Shown here: piece by piece, positions 1-8,265 of the stretch
Layout: every line of letters begins with the position of its first letter
How positions within the stretch are numbered: the first letter of the stretch is position 1
Source of the DNA: Anoxypelagibacter sp902613655
GTDB lineage: Bacteria; Pseudomonadota; Alphaproteobacteria; Pelagibacterales; Pelagibacteraceae
Assembly: GCA_902613655.1 (NCBI GenBank)
Contig: CACMHR010000001.1
Location: 94,742 to 158,741, forward strand
Direction of reading: 5' to 3'
Length of the DNA stretch: 64,000 nt
Notes under the pieces: model-generated
What the model was told of the DNA's origin: nothing
The model's database searches: none
Seen by the model: the letters and a program-made list of their open reading frames with translations, nothing else
Program-made: the position numbers and the translations under genes

Positions 1-834
1 GTGAAACATTTAGAGTATTTATGTAAAAAATTCAAACCAGGATTGTTAGTCTTGGTAAATGTTCTTGGACATTCAAATAACTTCAAAAACATATTAAATT
101 TAAAAAAAAAATATAATTTTGAACTCATCGAGGATAATTGTGAAAGTTTAGGTAGCAAGTTAAAGAATAAAAGTCTTGGAACATTTGGTCTGGCATCATC
201 ACACTCCTTTTACTATGGTCATCATATATCAACAATTGAAGGGGGTATGGTATCAACGAATAATAAAAAATTTTATAACATATCTTTAGCTGTTAGATCG
301 CATGGCTGGTCTAGAGATATGCAAAAAAATTTTAAAAATAAGTTGGAAAAAAAATATAATATTGATGAATTTAAATCATTTTTTACATTTTATTTTTCAG
401 GATTTAACATTAGATCTTCAGATTTAAATGCCAGACTTGGAATTGAACAAATAAAAAAAATTAATAGAATATCAAATATAAGACATTCAAATTTTAATTA
501 TTATAAGAATAAACTAAAAGATTTTTGGTTTCAAAAAAGTGAACTTGATTTAATATCAAGTTTTGGCTACGCCACATTCGTTAAAAATAGAGTTCAAGTT
601 TATAAATATTTAAAATCAAAAAAAATTCAAACGAGACCATTAATATGCGGAAATATGGGCCAACAACCTTTTCTTAATAAAATTTCCTTTAATAAAAAAG
701 AATTAATTAATGCAAAATTTGTTGATCAATACGGTATTTATCTTCCAAACCATGCAAATATTAGTTTCAGGGATATAAATTACGTAACAAAGATTTTTAA
801 ATCGATAGCTATTCCAATACATTTTAAAAAATAA
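1..834 (+). CDS. DegT/DnrJ-fold sugar 3-dehydratase (ColD/RfbH type), 5' truncated by window edge
   Basis: The frame is open to the first base, and about 110 N-terminal residues are missing compared with ColD-like proteins of about 390 residues. The PLP-fold signature is clear: EDNCESLGS near residues 44-52 and SFYYGHHISTIEGG at 69-82. Aligned to sugar aminotransferases (SFxxxKxxxxGEGG), the Schiff-base lysine is replaced by His74. That change defines the ColD and RfbH/E1 dehydratases, which remove a sugar 3-hydroxyl instead of transaminating. The four cysteines that hold the iron-sulfur cluster in RfbH/E1 are not seen after RSHGWSRD, so the ColD-like clade fits better. The RfbF-like and epimerase genes downstream support a deoxysugar pathway for surface glycan. 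The GTG at base 1 is not a credible start. Confidence 0.8.
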   Translation: MKHLEYLCKKFKPGLLVLVNVLGHSNNFKNILNLKKKYNFELIEDNCESLGSKLKNKSLGTFGLASSHSFYYGHHISTIEGGMVSTNNKKFYNISLAVRSHGWSRDMQKNFKNKLEKKYNIDEFKSFFTFYFSGFNIRSSDLNARLGIEQIKKINRISNIRHSNFNYYKNKLKDFWFQKSELDLISSFGYATFVKNRVQVYKYLKSKKIQTRPLICGNMGQQPFLNKISFNKKELINAKFVDQYGIYLPNHANISFRDINYVTKIFKSIAIPIHFKK

Positions 835-843
835 TCAATCTTA

Positions 844-1857
844 ATGTTAATATCAGTTTGTATACCTACGTATAACAGACCTAAAAGCTTACTAAACTGT
901 TTAAACTCATTATCATTGCAAACTGATTTAGACTTTGAGGTATGTATTTCAGATAATTGCTCTCATGAAAATATTGAAAGAATAATCGATCCATATAGAA
1001 AAAAATTAAATATAAAATTTAATAAAAATAAGGAAAATCTTGGAGCTGCGTTAAATTTTTTGAAAGTTGCTTCGATGGCAAAAAGTGAGTTTATATGGTT
1101 TTTAGGAGATGATGATCTACTTTTTCCTAATGCTATTAAAGAATTAAAATCACTAATTAACATAAATAAAGATTGTGATTTTTTTTGGATTAATTCATGC
1201 CATTTGGATAGTAATTATTTAAAAAAATTTGAATACCCTTTTGATACAAAATTTTTACCAAAGGACATGGACAAATTATCCCCAAATCAAAATGATAAAA
1301 AACTTAATTTTTTTGACTTGATAAAACACGAAATTGCTTTTGATTATCTTTTAGGTGTTTTTGTTTGTGTTTTTAAAAGAGATGGGTGGAATAAAAATTT
1401 AGATATTATTGATAACAATTTAATAAAAGAAAAAGGCTCATGGTCAAATTTTGAAAATACATGTTTTCATATAAAAATATTTTGTGAAGCTTTTAAAAAC
1501 TCAAAATCATATTTTTTTTCAAAACCGTTAAGTGTGAATTTATATGGAGAAAGAGAATGGAAAGATATTTATCCACTTGTTGAAATTGTAAGAATACCTG
1601 AAGCTTTAGATTATTATAGAAGCAAAGGCTTGAATTTTTTTCAATATGTCTATGAAAAAAATTATTCACTAAGAAACTTTTTTAATTATTTTTTTAAAAT
1701 ATTAATAAATGGGGATAAAATGGGTATTAAATATATAAATTTTAAAAATCATTTTTTTAAAAACCTTATTTATCCTAATGCATGGCTATCAATATTATAT
1801 TTTATTGTAAGAAAAACTAAATTATTATTCAAAAGAAAAAATTATAAAACTTTCTAA
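844..1857 (+). CDS. Family 2 glycosyltransferase
   Basis: This is a GT-A fold transferase, probably adding a sugar to a surface polysaccharide on the cytoplasmic face of the inner membrane. The N-terminus SVCIPTYNRP (residues 4-13) is the classic GT2 nucleotide-binding strand. SDNCS near 36-40 is the first acidic motif, and GDDD at 88-91 is the metal/nucleotide-sugar DxD region. The C-terminal third is rich in Phe, Tyr and Lys with no obvious known domain, and may contact membrane or acceptor. It lies 9 bp after the dehydratase gene and 4 bp before the cupin gene, so co-transcription is likely. Substrate cannot be inferred. Confidence 0.85.
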   Translation: MLISVCIPTYNRPKSLLNCLNSLSLQTDLDFEVCISDNCSHENIERIIDPYRKKLNIKFNKNKENLGAALNFLKVASMAKSEFIWFLGDDDLLFPNAIKELKSLININKDCDFFWINSCHLDSNYLKKFEYPFDTKFLPKDMDKLSPNQNDKKLNFFDLIKHEIAFDYLLGVFVCVFKRDGWNKNLDIIDNNLIKEKGSWSNFENTCFHIKIFCEAFKNSKSYFFSKPLSVNLYGEREWKDIYPLVEIVRIPEALDYYRSKGLNFFQYVYEKNYSLRNFFNYFFKILINGDKMGIKYINFKNHFFKNLIYPNAWLSILYFIVRKTKLLFKRKNYKTF

Positions 1858-1861
1858 AATT

Positions 1862-2296
1862 ATGATTCATGATGTTAAAATTTCACCACTAAAAATAATT
1901 TCTGATGATAGAGGCAAAGTAATGCACATGCTTAGATCTGATAATTCTATATTTAAGAAATTTGGAGAGATTTATTTTTCAACTATTTACCATAAATCAA
2001 TAAAGGGTTGGCATTTACATAAAGAATCTTTTTTAAATTACACATGTATAAAAGGGGAGGTTAAATTGGTTTTATTTGACCAAAGAGACAAAAGTTCCAC
2101 AAAAAATAAGTTTCAAGAAATTATACTTTCTCCCAAAAATTACAATTTAGTAACTATACCCCCAAATATTTGGAATGGTTTTAAGGGTTTGGATACTGAA
2201 GAGTCAATCATCGCAAATTGTTTAACCCTACCTCACAATGAAAAAGAAATGGTTAGAAAAGATCCTTTTGATAAAAGCTTCAATTACAAATGGTGA
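1862..2296 (+). CDS. RmlC-like cupin, dTDP-4-dehydrorhamnose 3,5-epimerase family
   Basis: A small cupin of 144 residues, shorter than the usual 180-residue RmlC. KGWHLHK (48-54) supplies the histidines found in the RmlC/FdtA active site. The segment with LVLFDQR, ILSPKNY and TIPPNIWNGF follows the RmlC core in order. It probably epimerises or isomerises a 4-keto NDP-sugar made by neighbouring enzymes. The shorter length and the HxH pattern also leave a WxcM/FdtA-like 3,4-ketoisomerase possible. It sits between a glycosyltransferase and the RfbF-like nucleotidyltransferase. Confidence 0.75.
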   Translation: MIHDVKISPLKIISDDRGKVMHMLRSDNSIFKKFGEIYFSTIYHKSIKGWHLHKESFLNYTCIKGEVKLVLFDQRDKSSTKNKFQEIILSPKNYNLVTIPPNIWNGFKGLDTEESIIANCLTLPHNEKEMVRKDPFDKSFNYKW

Positions 2297-2328
2297 ACTA
2301 TAGAAATAAATTTGAATAAACTAATAAT

Positions 2329-3033
2329 ATGATTAAAGATATTAAAGTTGTAATTTTAGCTGGCGGATTTGGAACCAGATTATCTGAATTCACAAGAACT
2401 ATACCTAAGCCAATGGTCAAGGTGAGAGGCAAACCTATTATTCTTCATATAATAAATCATTATAGAAAATATGGATGTAAACACTTCATAATTGCCAGCG
2501 GTTATAGAGGTAAAATAATAAAAAATTTTTTTAAAAACAAAAATAAAAAATTTAAAGTTGATGTGATTGAAACTGGCTTAAAAACAATGACAGGTGGAAG
2601 AATAAAAAGATTAAAATCTATTTTAAGAAATCAAACCTTTTTGTTAACCTATGGGGATGGACTATCAGACGTTAATATTAAAAAATTAATTCAGTTTCAT
2701 AAAAAAAATAAGAATATCGCAACATTAACCGCAGTAAGACCACCAGCCCGATTTGGAGCAATAAGACTAAATGGAACTAAAGTTAGATATTTTAGAGAAA
2801 AATCAAGTTTAGATGAGGGTTGGATTAATGGAGGATTTTTTGTGTTTGAGCCAGAAGTTTTTAATTTTATACGTGGAGATAGTACTTATTTAGAAAGAGA
2901 ACCATTAGAAAAAATTAGTAAAAAAAAATTACTTGGTGCATTCAAACACAAAGGTTTCTGGCAATGCATGGACACAAAAAGAGATAAAGTTATTCTAGAA
3001 AATTCAATCAAACAAAAAAAATATAGAGTTTAG
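2329..3033 (+). CDS. rfbF: Glucose-1-phosphate cytidylyltransferase-like nucleotidyltransferase
   Basis: Sugar-1-phosphate nucleotidyltransferase that activates a hexose phosphate, most likely to CDP-glucose. LAGGFGTRL (10-18) is the signature nucleotide loop, PKPMVKVRGKPI follows as in RfbF, and YGDGLSDV (108-115) supplies the metal-binding Asp. Late motifs RFGAIRLNG and GGFFVFEP are those of RfbF. At 234 residues it is slightly shorter than the usual 257. CDP-glucose feeds the 3,6-dideoxyhexose route, matching the His-type dehydratase upstream. GDP- or dTDP-sugar specificity cannot be excluded from sequence alone. Confidence 0.82.
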   Translation: MIKDIKVVILAGGFGTRLSEFTRTIPKPMVKVRGKPIILHIINHYRKYGCKHFIIASGYRGKIIKNFFKNKNKKFKVDVIETGLKTMTGGRIKRLKSILRNQTFLLTYGDGLSDVNIKKLIQFHKKNKNIATLTAVRPPARFGAIRLNGTKVRYFREKSSLDEGWINGGFFVFEPEVFNFIRGDSTYLEREPLEKISKKKLLGAFKHKGFWQCMDTKRDKVILENSIKQKKYRV

Positions 3034-3040
3034 TTTATTA

Positions 3041-3940
3041 ATGTTAAGAGCAAAAACCATGTTAATAATTGGTGGAACCGGTTTTATTGGTTACCATTTA
3101 GCAAGAATAGCTTTAAAAAAAGGATGGAGTGTAACAAGCATCTCCAAGAATAAACCTAAAAAACTTAGAAAAATTAAAAAAGTAAAATATATTGTTTGTG
3201 ATATCACAAACAAAAATAAATTAAAAAAAAAACTAAACAAAAATTATAATTTTGTAATTAATCTTGGCGGTTACGTTGATCACGTAAATAAACAAAAGAC
3301 TTACAATAGCCATTATTTAGGTAGCAAAAATCTTTCTGAAATTTTTTTAAGAAAAAAATTGATTTCTTTCGTTCAAATAGGTTCAGGTGGTGAATATGGT
3401 AGCGCCAGATCACCACATAATGAAAAAATGAAAACCTTTCCAAAAGGATTTTATTTTAAGGCCAAAGCTATGGCTACAAAATATCTTTTAGATTTACACA
3501 AAAAGAAAAAGTTTCCAGTTACAATTTTAAGACTTTATCAAGCATATGGCCCCAAGCAAGATACAAATAGATTAATACCAATTGTTATTAAATCCTGTTT
3601 GAAAAATAAAAAATTTCCTTGCTCGACTGGAATTCAATATAGAGATTTTTTACACATAGATGATTTAATTAATTCAGTTTTAAAATGTTATAATAATAAA
3701 GCAGCAATTGGACAGATAATTAATATTGGGTCTGGAAAACCAGAACAGATTAAAAATGTTATAGGTTTAATAAAAAATAAAATTAAAAGAGGTTACCCTC
3801 AATTTGGAAAAATAAAATTACGATCTGATGAAAATATTAAAGTCTATCCGAGTTTATTAAAAGCAAAAAAAATACTAAATTGGAAACCGACAATACAATT
3901 TAAAAGAGGCTTATTTAAAACAATAAAATCATATGAATAA
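3041..3940 (+). CDS. NAD-dependent sugar epimerase/dehydratase (extended SDR)
   Basis: Rossmann-fold extended short-chain dehydrogenase. GGTGFIG (11-17) binds NAD, and YFKAK gives the catalytic Tyr138-xxx-Lys142 pair. LRLYQAYGPKQ and DFLHIDDL are typical of NDP-sugar 4,6-dehydratases and 4-epimerases. Length (299) is normal. A second ATG at 3059 begins just before the Rossmann strand, so the start could be six codons later. The 3' end overlaps the next glycosyltransferase by 8 bp, showing translational coupling. It probably makes or modifies the 4-keto sugar in the same deoxysugar pathway. Confidence 0.82.
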   Translation: MLRAKTMLIIGGTGFIGYHLARIALKKGWSVTSISKNKPKKLRKIKKVKYIVCDITNKNKLKKKLNKNYNFVINLGGYVDHVNKQKTYNSHYLGSKNLSEIFLRKKLISFVQIGSGGEYGSARSPHNEKMKTFPKGFYFKAKAMATKYLLDLHKKKKFPVTILRLYQAYGPKQDTNRLIPIVIKSCLKNKKFPCSTGIQYRDFLHIDDLINSVLKCYNNKAAIGQIINIGSGKPEQIKNVIGLIKNKIKRGYPQFGKIKLRSDENIKVYPSLLKAKKILNWKPTIQFKRGLFKTIKSYE

Positions 3941-4715
3941 TAAACCTATTATTAGTATCATTATGAATTGCTATAATGGTGAAGCATTTTTAAATGAAGC
4001 AATAAATAGCATAACTAAACAAACTTTTGAAAACTGGGAGCTTATTTTTTTTGACAATAATTCTATCGATAAAAGTGAAAAAATTGTAAAAAGTTTTAAA
4101 GATAGTAGGATTAAATATTTCAAGTCAGACAGATTGCTAAATCTTTATGATGCAAGAAATTTAGCAGTAAAAAAAACCAATGGAGAATATATAAGTTTTT
4201 TAGATACTGACGATATGTGGACAAAAGACAAATTGGAAAAACAAATAAATTTTATAAAAAAAAATTCAAATTATAAAATTCTCTATTCAAATTATTATGT
4301 TCTCAATAATAACGAAAAAAAAATAATGTACAAAAACGAATTACCATCAGGTTTTATTACTCAAAAATTATTAGATTTTTATGGAATAGGAATTAATACT
4401 GCTTTTTTAGATAAATCTATTTTTGAGCAGTACAACTTTAAAAAAGATTTAAATATTATTGGTGATTTTGATTTTTTCATACAAACTAGCAAAAAATTTC
4501 AAATTGGCTATATTTCTGATCCTCTTACTTTTTATAGGATACATGAAAATAGTTTTACTAAAAAAAATTACAAAATGTATATTAATGAATTAAGTAACTG
4601 GATTAGAGAAAACGAAAAAACATTACTAGAAAATAATTACTCGTTAAAAAAACAAAAATTTTATGTTATTAAACTCAAGATTAAATGTTTTTTAGAGAGA
4701 TTTCTTAAACTTTGA
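3933..4715 (+). CDS. Family 2 glycosyltransferase
   Basis: GT2 enzyme of 260 residues. IISIIMNCYNG opens the nucleotide-binding fold, FFDNNSID (39-46) is the first acidic motif, and LDTDDMW (90-96) carries the DxD that binds metal and nucleotide sugar. FDFFIQTSKKF and RIHENS downstream are typical of GT2 surface-polysaccharide transferases. The start overlaps the epimerase gene by 8 bp and the stop lies 6 bp before tRNA-Val. It is the last rightward gene of the glycan group. Acceptor and donor are unknown. Confidence 0.85.
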   Translation: MNNKPIISIIMNCYNGEAFLNEAINSITKQTFENWELIFFDNNSIDKSEKIVKSFKDSRIKYFKSDRLLNLYDARNLAVKKTNGEYISFLDTDDMWTKDKLEKQINFIKKNSNYKILYSNYYVLNNNEKKIMYKNELPSGFITQKLLDFYGIGINTAFLDKSIFEQYNFKKDLNIIGDFDFFIQTSKKFQIGYISDPLTFYRIHENSFTKKNYKMYINELSNWIRENEKTLLENNYSLKKQKFYVIKLKIKCFLERFLKL

Positions 4716-4721
4716 ATTTAA

Positions 4722-4796
4722 GGGCGTGTAGTTCAGTGGTAGAACGCTACGTTGACATCGTAGAGGTCATAAGTTCAATTCTTATCACGCCCACCA
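4722..4796 (+). tRNA. tRNA-Val (anticodon GAC)
   Basis: A full cloverleaf can be drawn: acceptor arms GGGCGTG and CACGCCC, anticodon stem CTACG/CGTAG around loop TTGACAT (anticodon GAC), T-arm with GTTCAATTC, and an encoded CCA end at 4794-4796. It lies inside the surface-glycan region. No duplicated 3' fragment of it was seen elsewhere in the window, so there is no sign that it is an occupied integration site here. Confidence 0.95.
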
Positions 4797-4816
4797 AAAT
4801 CTAATTAAAAAATTAT

Positions 4817-5749
4817 ATGGAAAAAAAAACAGCTGAATATTTTGAGAAATTAAAGAAGAGAATTCCAAAAAATCTTAAAATTGAAAAGGTTTCAAAAGAG
4901 AATATTAATTTAGCAAATGAATATCTCAAAACTAGAAAAAACTTAGAATTTAAATTTAGCCCCCTTTCTTCACACTTTGGGGAAAACTGGGACTACGATG
5001 AGCATCCTTTAGGATATTTTATGAGAAATACCGATGATAATAAAATTGTTGGTTTTTTAGGAACTATTTGTTCAAGAAGATTTATTCAAGGAAAAGAAAT
5101 AGTCTGTTGCAATTTAGTACATTGGTTTGTAGAGAAAGAGTTTAGAGTCTTTGCTTATGCTTTTTTCTTTCCTTTAATGGAGAGAGAAATAATTGTTTAT
5201 GCGACCACACCAAGAGAGTCGATTATAGGTATTTATAAAAAATTTAACTTCGATATTACAATAGCCAAATATACGGCTGGAGTAGGAATAAATTTTCTAA
5301 CATTTTTTTCAAAAATTTTTTACAGGTTTTCCATAATAAAAAATAAAGATGAAATTTTTGAACAACTTAATCATGAAGATAGGAAAATTTTTCAGGAACA
5401 CAAAAAATATAATTGTATAAATATTTTGATAAAAGATAAAAGTAATCAATTAAAACCATCATACTTATTAATTAAAAAAAGTAGAAGATATAATCTTAAT
5501 GTACTAGATATTTTATATTTTTCTAACCTTAAGGAATACAAAAATTATGCACCAGAAATCTGCACTAAAATCTGCTTATCTTTTTTAAATATCTTTATTG
5601 GACAATTATATTTTAATAATGAAAATAAACTAATTTATAATCCAAATTTCTTACTAAAAACTGTCGATAAATTTTATCCAATAAAAACTTTAAATGGATC
5701 TAGTTTTTTTGATTACTTATATTCTGATGTAGTTATGTTTGATAATTAA
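4817..5749 (+). CDS. Uncharacterised protein, possible GNAT-like acyltransferase
   Basis: A 310-residue protein not recognised with certainty. The middle (about 60-160) reads like an acyl-CoA N-acyltransferase fold: FMRNTDDNKIVGFLGTI (about 75-91) resembles the GNAT beta2-beta4 strands, and YATTPRESIIGIYKKFNF resembles the late helix where GNATs have a x(N/P)xxS...Y.KxGF pattern. The usual Q/RxxGxG/A acetyl-CoA loop is not obvious, so the call is weak. The C-terminal half has no recognised domain. Its place between tRNA-Val and a glycosyltransferase suggests decoration of surface glycan or lipid, which is inference only. Confidence 0.45.
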   Translation: MEKKTAEYFEKLKKRIPKNLKIEKVSKENINLANEYLKTRKNLEFKFSPLSSHFGENWDYDEHPLGYFMRNTDDNKIVGFLGTICSRRFIQGKEIVCCNLVHWFVEKEFRVFAYAFFFPLMEREIIVYATTPRESIIGIYKKFNFDITIAKYTAGVGINFLTFFSKIFYRFSIIKNKDEIFEQLNHEDRKIFQEHKKYNCINILIKDKSNQLKPSYLLIKKSRRYNLNVLDILYFSNLKEYKNYAPEICTKICLSFLNIFIGQLYFNNENKLIYNPNFLLKTVDKFYPIKTLNGSSFFDYLYSDVVMFDN

Positions 5750-5769
5750 AAAAATTTATTAGAATCATT

Positions 5770-6531
5770 TTACTTAAAACCATATTTCCTGATCGAATTA
5801 ATAGAAATTGAAAAAAGAGATATAATATTCTTTAATAAATTTAATTTATTATATTTTCTATTAATAAGCCATACCCAGTAAATATTTCTTAATTTATTAC
5901 TTTGTAATGAATTTTTTGAAATTCTATAAAACATAACAACATCCTCACACTTGTAAGCGTCCTGCTTTTTTAAAATCTCACATTTAAAAAGATAATCTTC
6001 ACAAATTTTAAGTTTCTTAAATTTTAAATTTTTAATTAAAGATCTTTCAACTATTACGGTGCTCATTGCAATTGAGCTATTATTTATAAATTCTTCTAAA
6101 TTAAATTTCCCCTTTACATTTATTTTTTTCTTAAATAGCTTTTTTTCATTTATCTCTTTAAATGGTATATAGTCAGTGTAGGTAAATTTATGATCGAATT
6201 TTTGCATAAAATTAATTTGTTTTCTTAATTTATCTTTATCCCAATAATCATCCGAGTCTATAAATGCTAAGTATTTTGAATTTGAAATTCTTATTCCTAA
6301 ATTTCTACAAAAATATACACCTTTATTTTTTTTAAGTTCGATTATATTTATTCTTGAGTCAGAAAAACTTTTTACGATTTGTACAGATTTATCATTCGAA
6401 AAATCATCAATGATATACAAATTAAAGTTCTTGAATGTCTGATTTATAATAGAGCTAATAGTTTCTCTTAATGTTTTTTCTCCATTGAAATTTGGCAAAA
6501 TAACATCAACTACTTTAGTTTTTTCATCCAT
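5770..6531 (-). CDS. Family 2 glycosyltransferase
   Basis: Leftward GT2 transferase of 253 residues. VILPNFNGEKTL (about 10-21) is the nucleotide-binding opening, IIDDFSND (40-47) the first acidic motif and FIDSDDYW (90-97) the DxD site. CEDYLFKCEIL and FYRISKNS match the GT2 catalytic-base helix and tail. It converges on the gene ending at 5749, and its start lies about 75 bp left of the 5S gene. It is the last surface-glycan gene before conserved chromosome resumes. Confidence 0.85.
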   Translation of the reverse strand: MDEKTKVVDVILPNFNGEKTLRETISSIINQTFKNFNLYIIDDFSNDKSVQIVKSFSDSRINIIELKKNKGVYFCRNLGIRISNSKYLAFIDSDDYWDKDKLRKQINFMQKFDHKFTYTDYIPFKEINEKKLFKKKINVKGKFNLEEFINNSSIAMSTVIVERSLIKNLKFKKLKICEDYLFKCEILKKQDAYKCEDVVMFYRISKNSLQSNKLRNIYWVWLINRKYNKLNLLKNIISLFSISINSIRKYGFK

Positions 6532-6574
6532 TAGATTCCTTATAAATTACACGATAAATGTGTCAAAAACTGTA

Positions 6575-6603
6575 TTTACATATATTTCAAAACATAATAT
6601 ATA
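6575..6603 (+). promoter_or_regulatory. Candidate sigma-70 promoter of the 5S rRNA gene
   Basis: TTTACA at 6575-6580 and TATATA at 6598-6603 are separated by 17 bp, directly before the 5S gene. A separate promoter is expected because no 16S or 23S gene lies upstream and the adjacent gene runs the other way. The DNA is very AT-rich, so chance similarity is possible. Confidence 0.35.
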
Positions 6604-6606
6604 AGC

Positions 6607-6725
6607 ATGCCTGGTAATTATTGCGAAGGGGTAATACCCGATCCCATTCCGAACTCGGAAGTCAAGCCCTTCAGCGCCGATGGTACTTTGTCTTAAGATA
6701 TGGGAGAGTAGGACGTTGCCAGGCT
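6607..6725 (+). rRNA. rrf: 5S ribosomal RNA
   Basis: The terminal helix pairs GCCTGG (6609-6614) with CCAGGC (6719-6724), and the interior carries the conserved 5S loop words CCCGATCCCATTCCGAACTC and GGAAGTCAAGC. Ends are set to within one or two bases by the helix. It stands alone, with glycosyltransferases to the left and rpmJ 8 bp to the right. In described SAR11 genomes the 5S gene is likewise separated from 16S-23S by a hypervariable region. Confidence 0.95.
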
Positions 6726-6732
6726 TAAAATT

Positions 6733-6858
6733 ATGAGAGTAGCTAGTTCTTTAAAATCACTAAAAAAAAGAGACCTCGATTCAAAAATGGTTCGAAGAAG
6801 AGGTAAAATTTATATTATTAATAAAAAAAAACCTAAGTTCAAAGCCAGACAAGGCTAA
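6733..6858 (+). CDS. rpmJ: 50S ribosomal protein L36 (Cys-less form)
   Basis: A 41-residue ORF immediately after 5S. It starts MRVASSLKSLKKRD, then has VRRRGKIYIINKKKPKF and ends KARQG, which is L36 throughout. The CxxC...C...H zinc ribbon of classical L36 is absent, with Asp, Ser and Asn in the cysteine positions. It is therefore the zinc-independent form usual in alphaproteobacteria. It lies 8 bp from the 5S 3' end and 8 bp before pntA, so it probably shares a transcript with one or both. Confidence 0.93.
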   Translation: MRVASSLKSLKKRDLDSKMVRRRGKIYIINKKKPKFKARQG

Positions 6859-6866
6859 TTTTTTTA

Positions 6867-7952
6867 ATGAATGTAGGGTCAACAAAAGAGAAAAATCCAG
6901 AGAAGAGAATCTCTATAACACCTGATACCTCAAAAAATTTAAAAGATTTGGGATTAAAGGTTTTTTTAGAAAAAGATTACGGTAAGGATTTGGGATATAG
7001 TGATGAAGAATACAAAAATAAGGGAACTGAATTCTTAAATAGTAGTGACGAAGTATATTCTAAATCAGATTTGATATGTAAAGTTAATCTTCCTGCCCAA
7101 GAAGAAATTAATTTACTTAAGCAAAATACAAATTTAATAGTTTCTAATTACAATCCAGATAAAGAGAAAAATTTAATTAAAAAAGACTTAAATGTATTTG
7201 CTTTAAATTTATTACCAAGAATTACTAGGGCACAGTCTATGGACGTTCTTTCATCTCAAGCTAATCTTGCTGGTTACAGAGCTGTGATAGAATCTATTTA
7301 TGAGTATGAAAAAGCCGTTCCAATGATGATGACAGCAGCTGGTACAGTTCCTGCAGCAAGAGTTTTAGTAGTTGGTGCTGGAGTAGCCGGATTACAAGCA
7401 ATAGCCACAGCCAAAAGGTTAGGTGCAATAGTTTCAGCAACAGATGTTAGGTTGACCGCAAAAGAACAAGTAGAAAGTTTAGGAGGTAAATTTTTAACTG
7501 TAGAAGGTTCCGAAAATTTAGAGACCAAAGGCGGTTATGCAAAAGAAGCTGGAGAAGATTTTAAAAAGAAACAAAGCGAAATGTTAGAAAACGCAGCTTC
7601 AAAAAGTGATATTATAATTTGTACTGCCTTAATCCCTGGAAAAAAAGCACCAAGAATTATTAGTGAAAGCATGATTGAAAAAATGAAATCAGGTTCCATT
7701 ATTTTTGATTTAGCAGTTGCTCAAGGAGGAAATGCTGCTTATTCAGAGGTAGACAAAGTAGTCAATAAAGATGGAATAAAAATTATAGGAATCGGAAATG
7801 TTATGAATAAATTACCACTTACTGCTTCAAATTTGTATGCAAAAAATATATTTAGTTTTGTTAGAAATCTTTACAGCAGAGAAAAAAAACAATTTGTTTT
7901 AAATATGGAAGATGAAATAATAAAGAACACTTTAATTAAGGGAGATAACTAA
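6867..7952 (+). CDS. pntAA: NAD(P) transhydrogenase subunit alpha part 1 (NAD-binding domain I)
   Basis: Soluble domain I of the proton-translocating transhydrogenase. It binds NAD(H) and passes hydride to NADP+ on domain III, driven by proton entry. The RITRAQSMDVLSSQANLAGY segment (118-137) contains the mobile RQD loop, and VVGAGVAGLQAIATAKRLGA (168 onward) is the Rossmann GxGxxG. Length (361) fits the split-alpha form found in alphaproteobacteria. It is followed at 1 bp by part 2, so the three pnt genes form one operon. Confidence 0.95.
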   Translation: MNVGSTKEKNPEKRISITPDTSKNLKDLGLKVFLEKDYGKDLGYSDEEYKNKGTEFLNSSDEVYSKSDLICKVNLPAQEEINLLKQNTNLIVSNYNPDKEKNLIKKDLNVFALNLLPRITRAQSMDVLSSQANLAGYRAVIESIYEYEKAVPMMMTAAGTVPAARVLVVGAGVAGLQAIATAKRLGAIVSATDVRLTAKEQVESLGGKFLTVEGSENLETKGGYAKEAGEDFKKKQSEMLENAASKSDIIICTALIPGKKAPRIISESMIEKMKSGSIIFDLAVAQGGNAAYSEVDKVVNKDGIKIIGIGNVMNKLPLTASNLYAKNIFSFVRNLYSREKKQFVLNMEDEIIKNTLIKGDN

Positions 7953-7953
7953 T

Positions 7954-8265
7954 ATGGAAATTGATCCATTTATTTTTAGGTTTAGTATTTTCATTTTGGC
8001 AATTTTTGTCGGATATTATGTTGTTTGGAGTGTTACACCATCTCTACATACACCTCTAATGTCAGTGACTAATGCAATTTCATCTGTAATAATTGTTGGA
8101 GCAATAATTGCAGCTCTAGCAAGTTCCTCGGACAGTGTATTTGATACATCTAGTATATTTGGATTTTTGGCCATCATATTAGCTGCAATAAATATATTTG
8201 GAGGCTTTTTAGTTACACAAAGAATGCTTCAAATGTACAAAAAAAAGAAAAAAGATAAAAAATGA
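7954..8265 (+). CDS. pntAB: NAD(P) transhydrogenase subunit alpha part 2 (membrane)
   Basis: A 103-residue membrane piece of domain II with three hydrophobic helices: FSIFILAIFVGYYVVW, then AISSVIIVGAIIAAL, then FLAIILAAINIFGGFLV. SVTPSLHTPLMSVTNAIS between helices 1 and 2 is the conserved proton-channel stretch of this subunit. The lysine-rich C-terminus is cytoplasmic. The stop overlaps the pntB start by 4 bp. Confidence 0.93.
   Translation: MEIDPFIFRFSIFILAIFVGYYVVWSVTPSLHTPLMSVTNAISSVIIVGAIIAALASSSDSVFDTSSIFGFLAIILAAINIFGGFLVTQRMLQMYKKKKKDKK

Noticed and set aside
6559..6565. TGTGTCA near the 5S gene, similar to the element octamer
   Set aside because: Single, incomplete copy without the 11-bp partner; expected by chance.
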